Below are positions 30,436-41,262 of a DNA stretch of 64,000 nt, in pieces. The stretch is from Ceratothoa steindachneri (lineage: Eukaryota; Arthropoda; Malacostraca; Isopoda; Cymothoidae). The DNA is taken from contig OZ018318.1 in assembly GCA_963969495.1 (NCBI GenBank), positions 99,758,641 to 99,822,640 on the forward strand. Reading direction: 5' to 3'. A model generated the notes under the pieces. That model was not told the DNA's origin, made no database searches, and was given only the letters and a program-made list of their open reading frames with translations. The position numbers were made by a program, and so were the translations under genes. Numbering within the stretch: position 1 is the stretch's first letter; each line of letters begins with the position of its first letter.

Positions 30436-30632
30436 TGAGATGCCATTAGTTTACTGCCCCCTTCATTTGTCTTTTACCATCCTCCGTGCTATTCTTAACT
30501 CTACTTTCGAATAGTGTTTCTTCCTTTCCAAGCTTTATTAGTTTTTAGTTTGCTGCTAATGAAAATCCATTAGATTTGGCGGCATGTTTTTTATCACTTT
30601 AAATAATTAAACTCGACCGGAACAGAAAAAGA

Positions 30633-30725
30633 AAGTCATTTTCTGAAATGCAGACCACTACGCCCGCTCCAACCATCACTGAGGTGGATTCCACTTAGGC
30701 GGCAAGAGCTGGATCTGCAGCTAAC
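30633..30725 (-). pseudogene. Sliver of LINE-I endonuclease
   Basis: The plus-strand text (cattttctgaaatgcagacc ... ggtggattccacttaggcgg) is clearly similar to 56868-56935 inside the LINE-I ORF2 of the 53.8-59.3 kb copy, in the same (minus) orientation. Only about 90 bases are recognisable. Confidence 0.5.
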
Positions 30726-31620
30726 ATGTGGAAAAGTTGCTGGCTAGGGAAAGCAATCCAGACAATGTTATACCTTGAAAATTATCCAAGATATATTTCT
30801 ACAAATAGACAAGAATTTCAATAGTTAGACATATTATGTTAAGAGAAAGTGACTGAATTTCAAGATTTATTACATGCAGTATGGCGGCTAGAATTTAGTT
30901 ATGAAAAATGTTAAGCTTGGAAGAAAAAAATTCCTTTGAATTAAAACAATCAGTAAATGGATTGATGGTTTACATTAGGATACACAGTTTGACAGAAATA
31001 AAAAAACCCACTAATATGAATTAAATGGATATGATGACTGCTTTCCAACTAGTGAATGAAGTTATACAAGAACCATAGTAAATTTAAATCTCTATAGTCT
31101 AGAACAATTAACAAGTTATAATGGATCAACAGTTGGAATATTCTCTCAAACAATATAAGTACATTATTGACTTTTACTGAACAAACACGTTAGAAATGTA
31201 CATCTTAGAACTAGCATACAGGTGAAATTGGACTACATTATGGCCGCCAGTGGTATGTCCTTATGATTTAATCTGATCTATACATTACCTAGTTCATTAT
31301 CCTTTGTTGACTAACTAGTGCTATCTGAAATGGTCACTGAAACACTCTTAAGTACAAGAATGTATAGACTGACAAACCACTTTAAAAAAAACAAAAAAAC
31401 AAGTACACTTGAATTTATGATTTTGACTCTTAAATACCAAATCAAAATATATTATTACACTAAATTAGGCTGTGTCAGTAGTCTTTGGTTAATAGAAGAC
31501 TAAGCATAGGCCTTCGTTGGGTGTGGAATGATATAGGGGGAAATTATTTTTTTTAAGGAAGGATCATGAGAATATTTTCTGAGAGATGGATTTACTATGA
31601 AAAAAAATAATTAAGGGACA
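30726..31620. other. AT-rich spacer, nothing recognised
   Basis: Strongly AT-rich, with no gene, repeat array or element terminus recognised. Confidence 0.4.
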
Positions 31621-32095
31621 TAAAAAGCTGCATTTTCAAACAGGACAGAAAAACTAAATATTTATATTAATGGCAACTAAGTATTTAATGAAATATATTA
31701 AAATCTCCTGAAAAGGAATATTAAACCTAGTCCTGGAACCAATGAAGTAATCAAAGGAAAATAGGTAAAAAATAAATTTAGTCCAGTGAGGAAAATAAGG
31801 TATATAAATGTTCAGACAAGAAGCATTCTCATTTCAAAAGAAAAATAAATAGCGTTAAAATAAATAGTAAAAAAGCTGAATTTCTAAACAGTACAAAGCA
31901 ACTATGCATTTAATTTAATGAAAAGTGATATTTTGGAGAATGGCAACTAAGTATCTAATGAAATATATTAAAATCTCCTGAAAAGGAAAATTAAATATTT
32001 AACCTAATCCTGGAACCAATGGGGGGATCAAAGGGAAAGAGGGAAAAAATAAATTTAGTCCAGTGAGGAAAATAAGGTGTATATAAATGTTCAGG
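31621..32095. repeat. Direct duplication, about 270-bp period, two copies
   Basis: The block 31671-31815 is repeated at 31941-32095 with a few substitutions and small insertions (shared starts tggcaactaagtat, shared ends ataaatgttcag). Weaker similarity upstream (31621-31670 and 31869-31930) suggests the duplicated unit is somewhat longer. Non-coding and AT-rich. Confidence 0.85.
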
Positions 32096-33420
32096 TATAT
32101 AAGAGTAGTCCATTTTCAAAATTTGACATGCACCTGAGTGCCTAATATTTAATTAATGTTAAAAAAATGCTAGTTTGATATCCAACTTCAAGTGGATGGT
32201 AAAAAGAAAGAATACCAACAAAACACCACCCTAAATTCTTCTAAATTTTAAATAAAAAGAAAAAATAAGGTAACCAAAGTTTTTAAATTAATTTTTTAAA
32301 AAAGTATACAGAAAAAGTTTGAAAGCTATCTATATATTGATTAATCACACAAAACAAACAGTAATCACCATGAATCAATAAGTTGTTGGAGACACCAACT
32401 ATATAATGGCTCAAATTACCAAGCTAATTCCATAGTAGTGTCGCAACTGATACTCCAAAAAAAGCCAAATGAAAAAGGAAAGAACTAAAAATTTAAGATT
32501 TGCAGAGGCAAATCCTGCTCGGACTGGAGCATACGAGCAATGGCCTGGTATTTCCAAAGAAATGCTCCAGTCTAGATAAGAACTTAGAAAAAAATGACAT
32601 TACAGATTACAACTTCCTGATCTTAAGGAAGATTCTTTTCCTGTCGAGTCATTTGCCCTCCTCTGTTCTTCCACGTAGAATTATGCGTGACACTCTTCAA
32701 ATGATAAAATGAGCCCATAGTAGTAGTTAATGGTATCCCAAATAAATAGGAAATACGCTTCCACTCAAAGGACGCCTCCTCTCTCCTGGAAATTTCTATT
32801 TAGATTCCTGGGGGAAAAAAAATAAAGAGGGCTTTAAGTTGATTGCATCACCCGTGGCTTTTCAATTATGCACGAGGTCCCTAGATCGGAGGAAATTTAC
32901 ATAAAGATCGGAATGACAATCGCTGGCAACACGGGGGCACTAAAAGCCTGTCCATATGGAGGAGGGGAATGAGGGGGAAGCGATGAAGAGTGGTACTATT
33001 GTGCTTTGCTATCAATTCTTCATGGCCCAAAGAAAGTGTGTGGGGGGGAGGGTCATGACGCGTAAGCGGATTTTATTATTTAGACCCTCTTTTTGTGTGT
33101 ACCAACAAGTGCACAGCGGGGGAAAAAATAGGCAAACAGGTGGCGACCGAACATGCAACCGACATTGTAGTAGTTTGGTTGTCCGTCTCCCCTCCCCTAT
33201 GTCTAATCTTTTTTTTCTTTTGCAGAATGTGTGTGTGTGTGGATCGTGTGATCACCGTCTTTGCTTTGTGTGGGGGGACTCGATGGATCTCTATCGTGCT
33301 CCCCCATTCCTCTCCTGTTTTATTTTTAGGCGGATTCTTTCAGCATAACTATAACGTTGTGTTAGGTAAAAGTTTGGAAGTCAAGTTTGTGACTGAGGAA
33401 GGAAGAGCCGCCTAGACGGA
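32096..33420. other. AT-rich to mixed spacer, no gene recognised
   Basis: Open frames of up to 130 codons (32956-33348) show no domain, signal peptide or conserved motif that I recognise. The composition shifts from AT-rich to mixed near 32900. Confidence 0.35.
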
Positions 33421-34200
33421 AGATAGGTGAGTGAAGATTGTGTGAGAGTGGATATGGTTGAATGTGTTAGGAGTAAAGATGTTTGAGTGTGGCAGTGAAT
33501 AGGTGACTGAATGTGCCTTCTCTACTCCAGTTCTGTGGTACCGATTGTCACCGACATCTGGCTTTCGGAGACGGCTGAAGCCAATCCTGACGCTCGCAAG
33601 TGCGCCTACCTTTTGGGGCGATTTTCTAAGGTGTGGACCTTGGATAGCACCTTCCAGTCTCCAGGGAGTAATTGAAGCAGCGCCCAACCGACTGTGACCC
33701 AGCAGTTGGGACCAACAAGCGTCCCAGCTACCTAAAATCCTTGGCTTTGCTGAGTCCTGGACCCCTAAGAATCACGCAGAAAGTGAGCCACCTCCCACTT
33801 TCTCCAACACGTCTCACTCCCATTAGTTAGATAAGGGTGCACCCGTCTTTCGCGATATCTTGTTAGTTTGCGTGGCCAAGATCTTGTGTAAGGCCGTTTT
33901 GTAAATATATACGTGTGGTGGTTGGCCAGAGTATTGTGAGGCCAACTGTGTGTGTATATATATATATATATATATAATGTATTTTGGGTTTAGGTTGAGG
34001 GTTGTTTATATTTCGGGTTGATTATATTATTTTGCTATAATTACGGTTTCTAAATTAAATTTAGAAAATACTCTCTCCTTGAACCACCGAGCGGACCTTG
34101 TCAGGGCGGCGGGAATAGTTGGTTCGGAAGTTGCAAATCCGGCGCCACATGACCAATCTAAATATTATAGAGGAGCCCCTCCCCCCCCACAACTCTACTA
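33421..34200 (+). other. GC-richer block with splice-like sites, identity unknown
   Basis: A donor-like ag/gtgagt (33425-33432) and an acceptor-like ctctactccag (33521-33531) frame a short intron-like gap. The following 160 bases are open (LWYRLSPTSGFRRRLKP...) but match nothing I know. Further on are a (TG)/(TA) tract (33945-33976) and a segment ending in tccggcgccacatgacc (34138-34154), faintly like an LTR end plus primer-binding site. It could be an LTR remnant or an exon. Neither can be established. Confidence 0.25.
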
Positions 34201-34444
34201 TTCCACAATCCGGCGTGCACTACTAGGCCAAGAGTATAATTTTCTTTAAAACACTAATTTGGCAACTGTCAGCAAAGCCGTTGTAGCCTAAATTACAAAT
34301 TAATATTTTTCAAAGTTTTTAGGTTAATATTAAAAAAAAAACCCATCAAAAACAACATCTAAATTAAAAACCACAAAGCTAAGACTAATGAACAAACAAA
34401 AACCCTAATCAAGTGCTAGAGGAAGGCAGGCTCGCTTCAATACA

Positions 34445-35160
34445 CGAGCATGCAGCCAAAAACCTCCAGAAGGCTATATAAGGGAGGAAGCTGTGGAGTA
34501 CAAGAAGCAAGCGATAGCGACGCTGCTCGTCCCGCTAACGGGAACCAACCAGTCATCACGGTAATAGGGAGGGGGGGAGGGCTCGTTTTTTTTTACTTGA
34601 GCCCATCTCGCCTAGCGTCAGGGGCAGCCCCCCCGCCGGGGATGGGGCGTGGGAGCATGCAACCAATGCCAAGTCAAAATAGAGGCCAGCCTCTTCCAAA
34701 AGATCACATCGTTCACAAGTCTGTATGCACGAAAAGGACCAGAGTACATTTTTTTTTTTTAATTTTATAGAGCCCATCTGGCAACTTGGACCAGAGTACA
34801 AAGGACAAACGTAGGGACCCGCTCGTCCCGATAACGGGACACGTAACATACGCAAAGATCATCAGATAAAATGGACATTAAACAACGCACTCGTCGCAAT
34901 AAGATGCGGGTGAACGCTCCATCAAATGACGGTGCGTCCCGCGAGTGTGCCCAATTCGAAAACGACAAAAGCGACATGAAGCCGTCGAGACATCAGTGGG
35001 TCCGGTCCATGGGATTTTTTTTTCATTGTGGTAGCCCATCTGGCGACTGCCTACTTGGGCATAAGTCGCCGTACACAATAGCCTACTATTAGGGTATATT
35101 AAAAAACAAATAACGATAAAAAAGAACAAAAGCTTAAAAAAAATAACAGCGATGTCCTAT
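34445..35160 (-). pseudogene. Three stacked LINE-I 3' ends, head to tail
   Basis: On the minus strand the family's 3' signature (GCCAGATGGGCT or GGCGAGATGGGCT followed by an A-run) occurs three times, with A-runs at about 35019-35028, 34749-34760 and 34588-34597. The middle copy still encodes the C-terminal segment CRFCRFRIGHTRGTHRHLME, then RSPASYCDECVV, corresponding to the tail at 53.9-54.3 kb but with an internal deletion. These are 5'-truncated, same-strand copies stacked on each other, or products of local duplication. Confidence 0.75.
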
Positions 35161-36400
35161 CTCTGGACGTTGAACCGACCTCTATCTGGGAAGAGGGGGG
35201 GGGGGACGCCAGCCCACTGCAGGATAGTAAGGGGCAGGGGTCAACGGGGGCTGCTATCCTTTGCCCCTCTAAGTGAGTTGGCCCTATGGGAGCAGTAGAT
35301 TTTGGTCCACCTGCGTACTTTCTTGGCAGTCTCCTGTGGTAGGAAAGGAGTCGCCCTTGGGACCCTTCAAAGAAGGGGGAAGAGAGAAGCAACCGAGCCG
35401 TAGATTTGGGAGAGGAGTAAACTTCCTCTCCGGCGGAAGATGGTTGGAGGGGCTCGCACGTTTCAGAGGTGGAGCTGTCCGAGCGTGGCCCCAAAGATGG
35501 AAAAGAGGAAGCCCCTTTGCAGCATGGAAATGGTGAGAGGAGAGCCCCTCCACGGGTCAAAGCTATGACCGTGCGGTCTGAGGAGCTTGCGCAGGGGTGA
35601 ACTCAGGTTCGGTGTATGGAACCGGGCCATGGTTAGCCCCCATGGAAGAAAGACCCTGCCATCTGAGACGGGGTCACCTCCGGCACCATCTCCACTTCAG
35701 GAGGCCCCTTCCCCGCCCCCGAGGTGTCAAGAATCCCGTCCGGGGACTCGAAGGGCCTATGGCCCGTCATGAACGTCACTGGAGCCGGCATGCCAACCTG
35801 CGTTGCAAAAAGGGGAGTGGGGATGCCGGCTCTCATTAACGTGACAAACCTAGGATCGACGAGGCGTCTTGGCACGGCCCTGGGGATAACGCCTCCTCTT
35901 ATCCCTCTAAGGGAAGTGAGGTGGATCACTTGTCCAGATAGGGAGGGGGGGGGGGGGAGAAACGAAGGGGCGGGTCCTTTACCTCATCGAGTTCTTGGCA
36001 GGCCCCTGAGAAAGCAAAGGAGGACCCACCGCGAGTGGAGAGTCGCTTGGAAGCAACTCTCCGAAAGAGAGTAATGGGGGGGGAGGGCAAACCTCACACG
36101 AATGAAGAGAGGGAATCATCCTCACTGCTAAGAGAATCTTCAGCGGACCCCTGATAAAATATAGGGTAGGGGGGGGGGATAATAGACTAAAACTAAAGGT
36201 TAAAGGGATAGTGGTAAAGTAAAAACAACAACAACAACAAAACAAAACAGCACCGAGAGGGAGTGAGGAAGAAGCGCACCAAAAACTTCCCCAGGTTCCA
36301 TGAGTTCAAGTCAACTCAGAAACACGACTTCCCTAATTTGCACTCAGGCGGGGAGGACGTGCAGCTCCTCCTGGTACTGAGTGTAACAGGCTACACAAGG
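35161..36400 (-). pseudogene. LINE-I 5' region and partial ORF1
   Basis: Reading from about 36390 leftward, the first 140 bases (36250-36390) match 50205-50345, which appears to be the family's 5' terminus. Further along, about 35600-35800 (SPDGILDTSGAGKGPPEVEM then SQMAGSFFHGG on the minus strand) matches the 5' region at 59.1-59.2 kb. SAGEEVYSSPKSTARL (about 35420-35470) corresponds to the GKKRVYSPLSFPKK start of ORF1. The rest of ORF1 and all of ORF2 are missing before the 3' end next to it, so this copy is internally deleted. G-runs dominate the plus strand. Confidence 0.6.
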
Positions 36401-36479
36401 TACTCCACTGCGGGGCATTAGAGAATGACTTACGAGTAGTAAGGGATTACAAAAGTAAGGAGGTTATCCTTAAACTATA

Positions 36480-37432
36480 GGGTCTTTCAATAAGGTCGCT
36501 CGATTTTTAAATCTAAATAAAACAAGTTGCGTGTGATATATGCACTCAATTTATTTTAAATTTGAAAGTACATTTTATGGCATTAAGTGTGGAATATGAC
36601 GTCGTTCAAATGTCCGACGCGGCTTCGCTTGGTGGAACGTATTCGGGAGGCCCAATTTTCGATGACTTTGTCGCATAAATCTGGCTGAATTTGCTGGATG
36701 GTGTTCGTTATGTTGACTTTGAGGACATCAATTGTTTGCTGATTATTCGCATAGACCTGCGATTTAATGTAGCCCCAAAAGAAAGTAGTCTAATGGCGTT
36801 AAATCGCATGATCTCGCTGGCCAGTTGACGTCGCCGCCGCGCGAGATGACCCTGCCCTAAAATCATCGCTGGTGTAAAATGTCTATCGTGGCGTGTGCAG
36901 TGTGGCAAGGAGCGCCGTCCTTTTGGAACCACATGTCGTCAGTATACATATCAGTCATATAATCCAGTTGAGGCCACAAGAAGTTGCTTATCATCGATCT
37001 GTAGTTCTCGCCGTTGACGGTTATGGCAATCCCATCTTCATTCTCAAAAAAATACGGACCGATGATTCAGTTAGACGAAAATTCGCACCAAACAGTGACT
37101 TTGTTGGGATGCAAATGGTGCTGGTGTATCTCATGTGGATTGTTTTCGTCCCAAATCCGACAATTTTGCTTGTTCACAAATCCATTCATCCAAAAATGGG
37201 CCTCGTCGCTGAAGATAATAGAAATCATGTAATGCGCAGAACGTTTGTCGAACGGAGCACTGATTTTGATAATAACATTTGATGACTTGCACACGCTGTT
37301 TAACGCTATAAACTTCTATCGTGACTTGCCAAGTACTACTGAACAGTTCACAGTGAGGTTCCCAGATGTCGCTTTAACAACATGGCCACTATCGCCTGAC
37401 AAAGCTCGAGCGTCCTTGTTGAAAGACCCTTT
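36480..37432 (-). mobile_element. Tc1/mariner-superfamily element, deletion derivative
   Basis: The terminal inverted repeats gggtctttcaataaggtcgc (left) and gggtctttcaacaaggacgc (right, read inward) are nearly identical over at least 26 bases. TA flanks the left end (36478-36479). The right TA lies in ttatataa just after the repeat, with the exact base uncertain by a few positions. It sits inside a CR1-like reverse transcriptase whose frame resumes after it. At 953 bp it is short for an autonomous element. Confidence 0.9.
36583..37290 (-). pseudogene. Tc1-like (DDE_3) transposase lacking the DNA-binding domain
   Basis: The reading starts inside the catalytic domain: FSDEAHFWMNGFVNKQNCRI (first catalytic Asp), HHLHPNKVTVWCEF, IGPYFFENEDGIAITVNGEN, YRSMISNFLWPQLDYM, WFQKDGAPCHTAHATID (second Asp), VNWPARSCDLTPLDYFLWGY (third acidic position, DLTPLDYF). 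It ends near HLNDVIFHT with a stop at 36583-36585. A frameshift lies near 37050 and a stop near 36860. The N-terminal helix-turn-helix region is missing, removed by the internal deletion that shortened the element. Confidence 0.88.
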
Positions 37433-38159
37433 ATATAACTAATATGTACGATCACATATAGACTACTGTATACAGGCATGGTCCCCACATTTTAGGCATG
37501 ATATCAACCTGCTGGAGTCAGTGCAAATGAGGGCAACATAGATGATACCTTTCCTGAGGCACCTCGATTATGTAGATAGAGAGTACTGAAAATCTTCTCT
37601 TTTGAAAGGTGTGTGAGAGCTAGGATTGAGCTTTTTAAAATACAAGCTTTCTGATCTTTTTGAAAGGTACTGTATATTATCCACCCCTTTGTGATGTGAC
37701 CAAATAGAGGTATTACTTGTGAGAATGTCTGATGTGGCTCACTGCTACAGTATTGCTCCAAATCTTAACCTTGTTGCCCCCATGCCACTTTATCCAATAC
37801 AGTAAAATATCTGAATATGACCTATGATAGTCAGTTACGAGTACCTCTTAAAACTCATGTTGATAATTGCTGGAAATGCCCTCTCTGGTTTCTTCATAAT
37901 AGGAGAAACATAAGTAAGATTCTTATCTTTAGCGAACAGGATAGGACACGTAGCAATGGGTTTAAGCTGGACAAGTTTAGGTTTAGGAAAGATAGGTAGA
38001 AATTGGTTTACAAATAGAGTGGTAAATGAATGGAATAGAATCACTAGTCATGTGATAAAAGCATCCTTCTTGTGGAGTTTTAAGAACAGATTGGATGGGT
38101 GGGACCGAACTTGGTGATGGAAACAGGAGCTGCCTCGTATAGGCTATTGATTCGCTTTT

Positions 38160-38370
38160 TGCAGAACCCATTTATGTTCTTTAAAAAAAATTATGGAATA
38201 GATAAAGTGGATATTGGCGAATTCTTTGATTTGGGGGGTAATAAAAGGACTATGGATCATCACCTGAAAATTAAAACCAATAGAGTGGTCGATTTCTGGA
38301 ATAAATTACAGCAAGAGGTTGTGGGTAGTCCAAATTTAAATTTGTTCAAGTGCAAGTTAGATGAGTGTAC
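38160..38370 (+). pseudogene. CR1-like ORF2 C-terminal fragment, second copy
   Basis: The open stretch GEFFDLGGNKRTMDHHLKIK, then TNRVVDFWNKLQQEVVGSPN and LNLFKCKLDE corresponds to the conserved LINE ending (RTRGH-KLKK ... RVVNxWNxLPxEVVxAxSLNxFKxRLD). It follows directly on the previous CR1-like fragment but repeats the same domain in diverged form, so it is a separate truncated copy. Confidence 0.7.
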
Positions 38371-38910
38371 GGGAAGAGAAGATTGTCATTTTTTTCAGTT
38401 TTGTTTTAGGGTCAAATGTATATATTGTGGCTGCATGCTTTCATTTTTGACAAGCCTTGATTGGTGATGCTTTAGAAGCAGTATGCTGGATACAATCATG
38501 TGGATTCAGTTTATGGGGAAGAAGGTTGCTTCTTGCACTCTTTGATTGATTTAGATGACCTCTGATAGGTCCTTATGGATTATGTCATCTGTCTAATTAA
38601 ACTAAATGTGAAAACTATATAATTTGGGATTGTGCAGATAACTCAAGTGTGGGAGTTAAAATTTATGATACGAGAGGGGGGTAAAAACCAAGGGGGTGGT
38701 TTTCCTTTATATAAGAAAATGTTTGAATTGAGCTAACTTAAGAAAGTGTAAGTGTGTAGGAGCATTAAAAAGTGTAGACCACATGAGTCACTAGGAAACA
38801 GGAGAGTATGCAACCTTCCCAAACTTGCTGCATCCACCTCTGACAAAAATAACCTACATGCAGGGTGAGGATTGGGGAAAAAAATTTTTTTGGTACATAC
38901 GGTTAATTAC
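38371..38910. other. AT-rich spacer, nothing recognised
   Basis: No coding region is recognised. If the minus-strand exons at 38.9-39.3 kb belong to a host gene, this is intron, or contains an undetected 3' exon. Confidence 0.4.
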
Positions 38911-39071
38911 CGGGTGTGTACATGGTGGTCTGTCCAGAATTCAATGAGGTGTTCTCATTGGCTGGCATTGGCATAGCAAATGGGTTATTGGGATTATGAG
39001 ACTGGGGAGTACCAGAAGGGGGAGGCATTGAGAACACTGGTTGTGTCGAGCCATCTGTGGCAGACCCAGAC
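38911..39071 (-). CDS. Candidate host exon encoding Pro/Asn/Ser-rich NPF-containing sequence
   Basis: 161 bases on the minus strand lie between an acceptor (gttattacag) and a donor (gtaatt). In phase 2 they encode SGSATDGSTQPVFSMPPPSG, TPQSHNPNNPFAMPMPA and NENTSLNSGQTTMYTPG. The codons are protein-like, with no stop and no low-complexity drift. The NPF tripeptide suggests an EH-domain-binding tail as in endocytic adaptors (inference). It joins in frame to the exon at 39246-39340, where the junction codon AA|G creates STNPFK. It ends in phase 1, so at least one more exon must lie further left. The protein is not identified. Confidence 0.6.
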
Positions 39072-39245
39072 CTGTAATAACATAATTGAGGATAAATTTC
39101 TCAAGCTATATTTAATGAAGTGTCAAATAATTAAACAATTACTATATTCAAATTTAGTAGCAAAAAGTTACCTAATGAGCATCATTAGGGGAAAATATGA
39201 TAATTTCATCTAAGTAATGATTTTTAAAAAATTACTATCACTAAC

Positions 39246-39340
39246 TTGAATGGATTAGTGGATTGAGGCTGATTCATGGTTGGTTGACCAGCTGACTGAG
39301 TGGGGGCTGATCCATCTGCTCCTTCTTCATCACTCAATTC
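39246..39340 (-). CDS. Candidate host exon, Gln/Ser/acidic sequence ending in NPF
   Basis: 95 bases on the minus strand lie between an acceptor (tttttgctag) and a donor (gttagt). The frame is ELSDEEGADGSAPTQSAGQP then TMNQPQSTNPF plus two bases of the next codon. It starts in phase 0, which suits the phase-0 end of the 48-base exon at 50737-50784, and it ends in phase 2, which suits the start of the exon at 38911-39071. A second NPF spans its end. Composition and phases fit one host gene with TE-filled introns. The family is unknown. Confidence 0.6.
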
Positions 39341-39344
39341 CTAG

Positions 39345-40269
39345 CAAAAATAAATAAATAAAATCAAACTTTACTATACAAATTATTCTAAAGGTTTATA
39401 AAAGTGTTGCATTTACAGGCTCCCTAAAGTTGTGATAAATGCAAATATATAGCAAAAGGAGAGAAAAATATATTACACACATAATTTTTCTTCTTTATTT
39501 ACTTCTTCCCCCCTTAAAAACAGCTATTAGAAAGTAAATGTGCTTTAAAAAAAAAATCATAAAAAACACACCCTGATATTAAGCGGGAACTTAAAAGGGC
39601 TTTAAAAAGAGAAGCTTTAAAGGAAATATGAAAGGGTGGATTTAAAAAAAATTAAAATTCAAAACAAAAAACTAACAAGAGTATCTGCGGCATAAACTTT
39701 GCAATGTAAAAGAAAGTGAAAATACATAGTATAGACCAACCAGGGCCTTGTTCCTGGCTAACCCTGGATGTTGTTTTTTCACCCTAGCTCTAGTCAAATA
39801 TTAGTAACCCTAGCCCCGGCCCCAGCAAAATTACAACCACGGTTTGTCTATAATATGTAGCCACAATTCCTTGGGATTGGGGGCACACAATCTTTAAGAT
39901 GTGAACTATAGAATGGTTTTCACACTACATCTTGCATAGAAGAGAAAAACGAGGGCACTGGAAAGCATCTTCTCTCCTCTTGAATTCCAAAGTGAAAATG
40001 TGTGGAAAGATATAGAGCCATAAATCATACTGCAAGCAGAGGTGAGGAGGGCACATTGCTGGTGTTGAAGCTGGAAAAGCACACACTTCAAATGTCAGCT
40101 GCATCAAGGTTGCCAATGCTACACATGATATCCCATTGCAGGTCAATAGGAGGCAATAATAAGGAGCGGATGAACTCCCCCTACCCTCCTGGTTCTGAGG
40201 ATGAGGGTGAGTCCGAGATCAAAATGAAACAAGGCTTGTAAAGAAAGTGGTAAAGGGAAATGCTTAGAA

Positions 40270-40331
<62 letters not shown>

Positions 40332-40986
40332 AAGAAACTTGGTTGACAAACCTAATCCATTCCAAGCCATATTTGCAAAACAAAACAATTTTTTTTTCAT
40401 TAAAATTAATATAAATACAATTAATCTGTTTCTGCCTCAGAAATATGGTATTTTCACTGTTTTTCTTTTTGTAATGAAGAATATGAAGTCTACTTTATCA
40501 GAGAAAGTTTTCAGACCAACTTAAAGTCTTTACTTTCAGCCCTTGTAGTCAAGTATTTTTGTCAAGAAATCATTGTGCAACTGCCTAGCCTTTGCATAAA
40601 TTATTGCTTTACTGACATCTCCAGTCAGCTGTTTTTCATTTATCCAAACTAACAACAGTTTTTTCATTTTTTTATTCCCTCTATCACTTTAGATATTTGC
40701 TTTGTTAACACATCACCCCCTTAGCAACATTAACCACCTTTATTGCCTCTTTGTTTTTTAGAATTGTGCGGTCATTTATTTTGCCAGATTGCACTGTTTG
40801 GCAATGTCAGAAATGCAAATGCCATTCATGTTTGGCAATAATAGTAATATACTTAGGTTTATTACTGTTGCAATCACTAACACTTTTTTTCCTTCTTAGG
40901 TGGCATAATCGGGGCTAAAATAACAAAAAGGCAAAAAAAGAAAAAAAAAGGAAGTTTTTGAACACAGCACTCTCACAAACAATGTT

Positions 40987-41013
<27 letters not shown>
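39345..41013. other. Intronic AT-rich DNA with (TA)n tracts
   Basis: Mostly AT-rich and non-coding. (TA)n tracts lie at 40272-40329 and 40990-41025. A weak plus-strand exon candidate (40142-40206, between ...attgcag and gtgagt) encodes SIGGNNKERMNSPYPPGSED. It is on the opposite strand to the neighbouring exons and is not called. Confidence 0.45.
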
Positions 41014-41029
<16 letters not shown>

Positions 41030-41202
41030 AACTCACAAGTAGTATGTGAGTAGAGCAATAAATCACACAGGAAAAAGAAAGGCGGATTCTAAGTACTTTC
41101 AAACTTGTTCAGTTCATTCTCAAGGAATGAACTGAACAAGTTTGAAAGTCCTTGGAATCTGCCTTTCTTTTTCAATTTGTTTGCGCTACTTTGTGAGTTT
41201 CT

Positions 41203-41258
<56 letters not shown>
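41014..41258. repeat. Large imperfect hairpin between (TA)n tracts
   Basis: The left arm (about 41024-41118) is the reverse complement of the right arm (about 41123-41203), with a loop of only a few bases near 41119-41122. The 30 bases nearest the loop match almost perfectly. Further out the right arm lacks about 25 bases, and the outer ends match again (gagaaactcaca / tgtgagtttctc). (TA)n tracts flank both sides, at 40990-41025 and 41206-41258. Confidence 0.9.
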
Positions 41259-41259
<1 letters not shown>

Positions 41260-41262
41260 CAA

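Larger units (their letters stand above)
36405..38110 (+). pseudogene. CR1-like reverse transcriptase C-terminal part, split by a Tc1-like element
   Basis: The left piece ends ENDLRVVRDYKSKEVILKLY at 36479. After the Tc1-like insertion the reading continues YVRSHIDYCIQAWSPHFRHD then INLLESVQMRATKMI, later RTRSNGFKLDKFRFRKDR and a WN-(K)RITSHVIKASF-WSFKNRLD ending. The whole order matches the CR1 copy at 61.7-63.1 kb (NKSAEVILKLYLALVRPHLD ... RTRSNGFKLDKYRFRKE). Several stops and frameshifts are present. The 5' part is absent, a typical 5' truncation. Confidence 0.8.
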
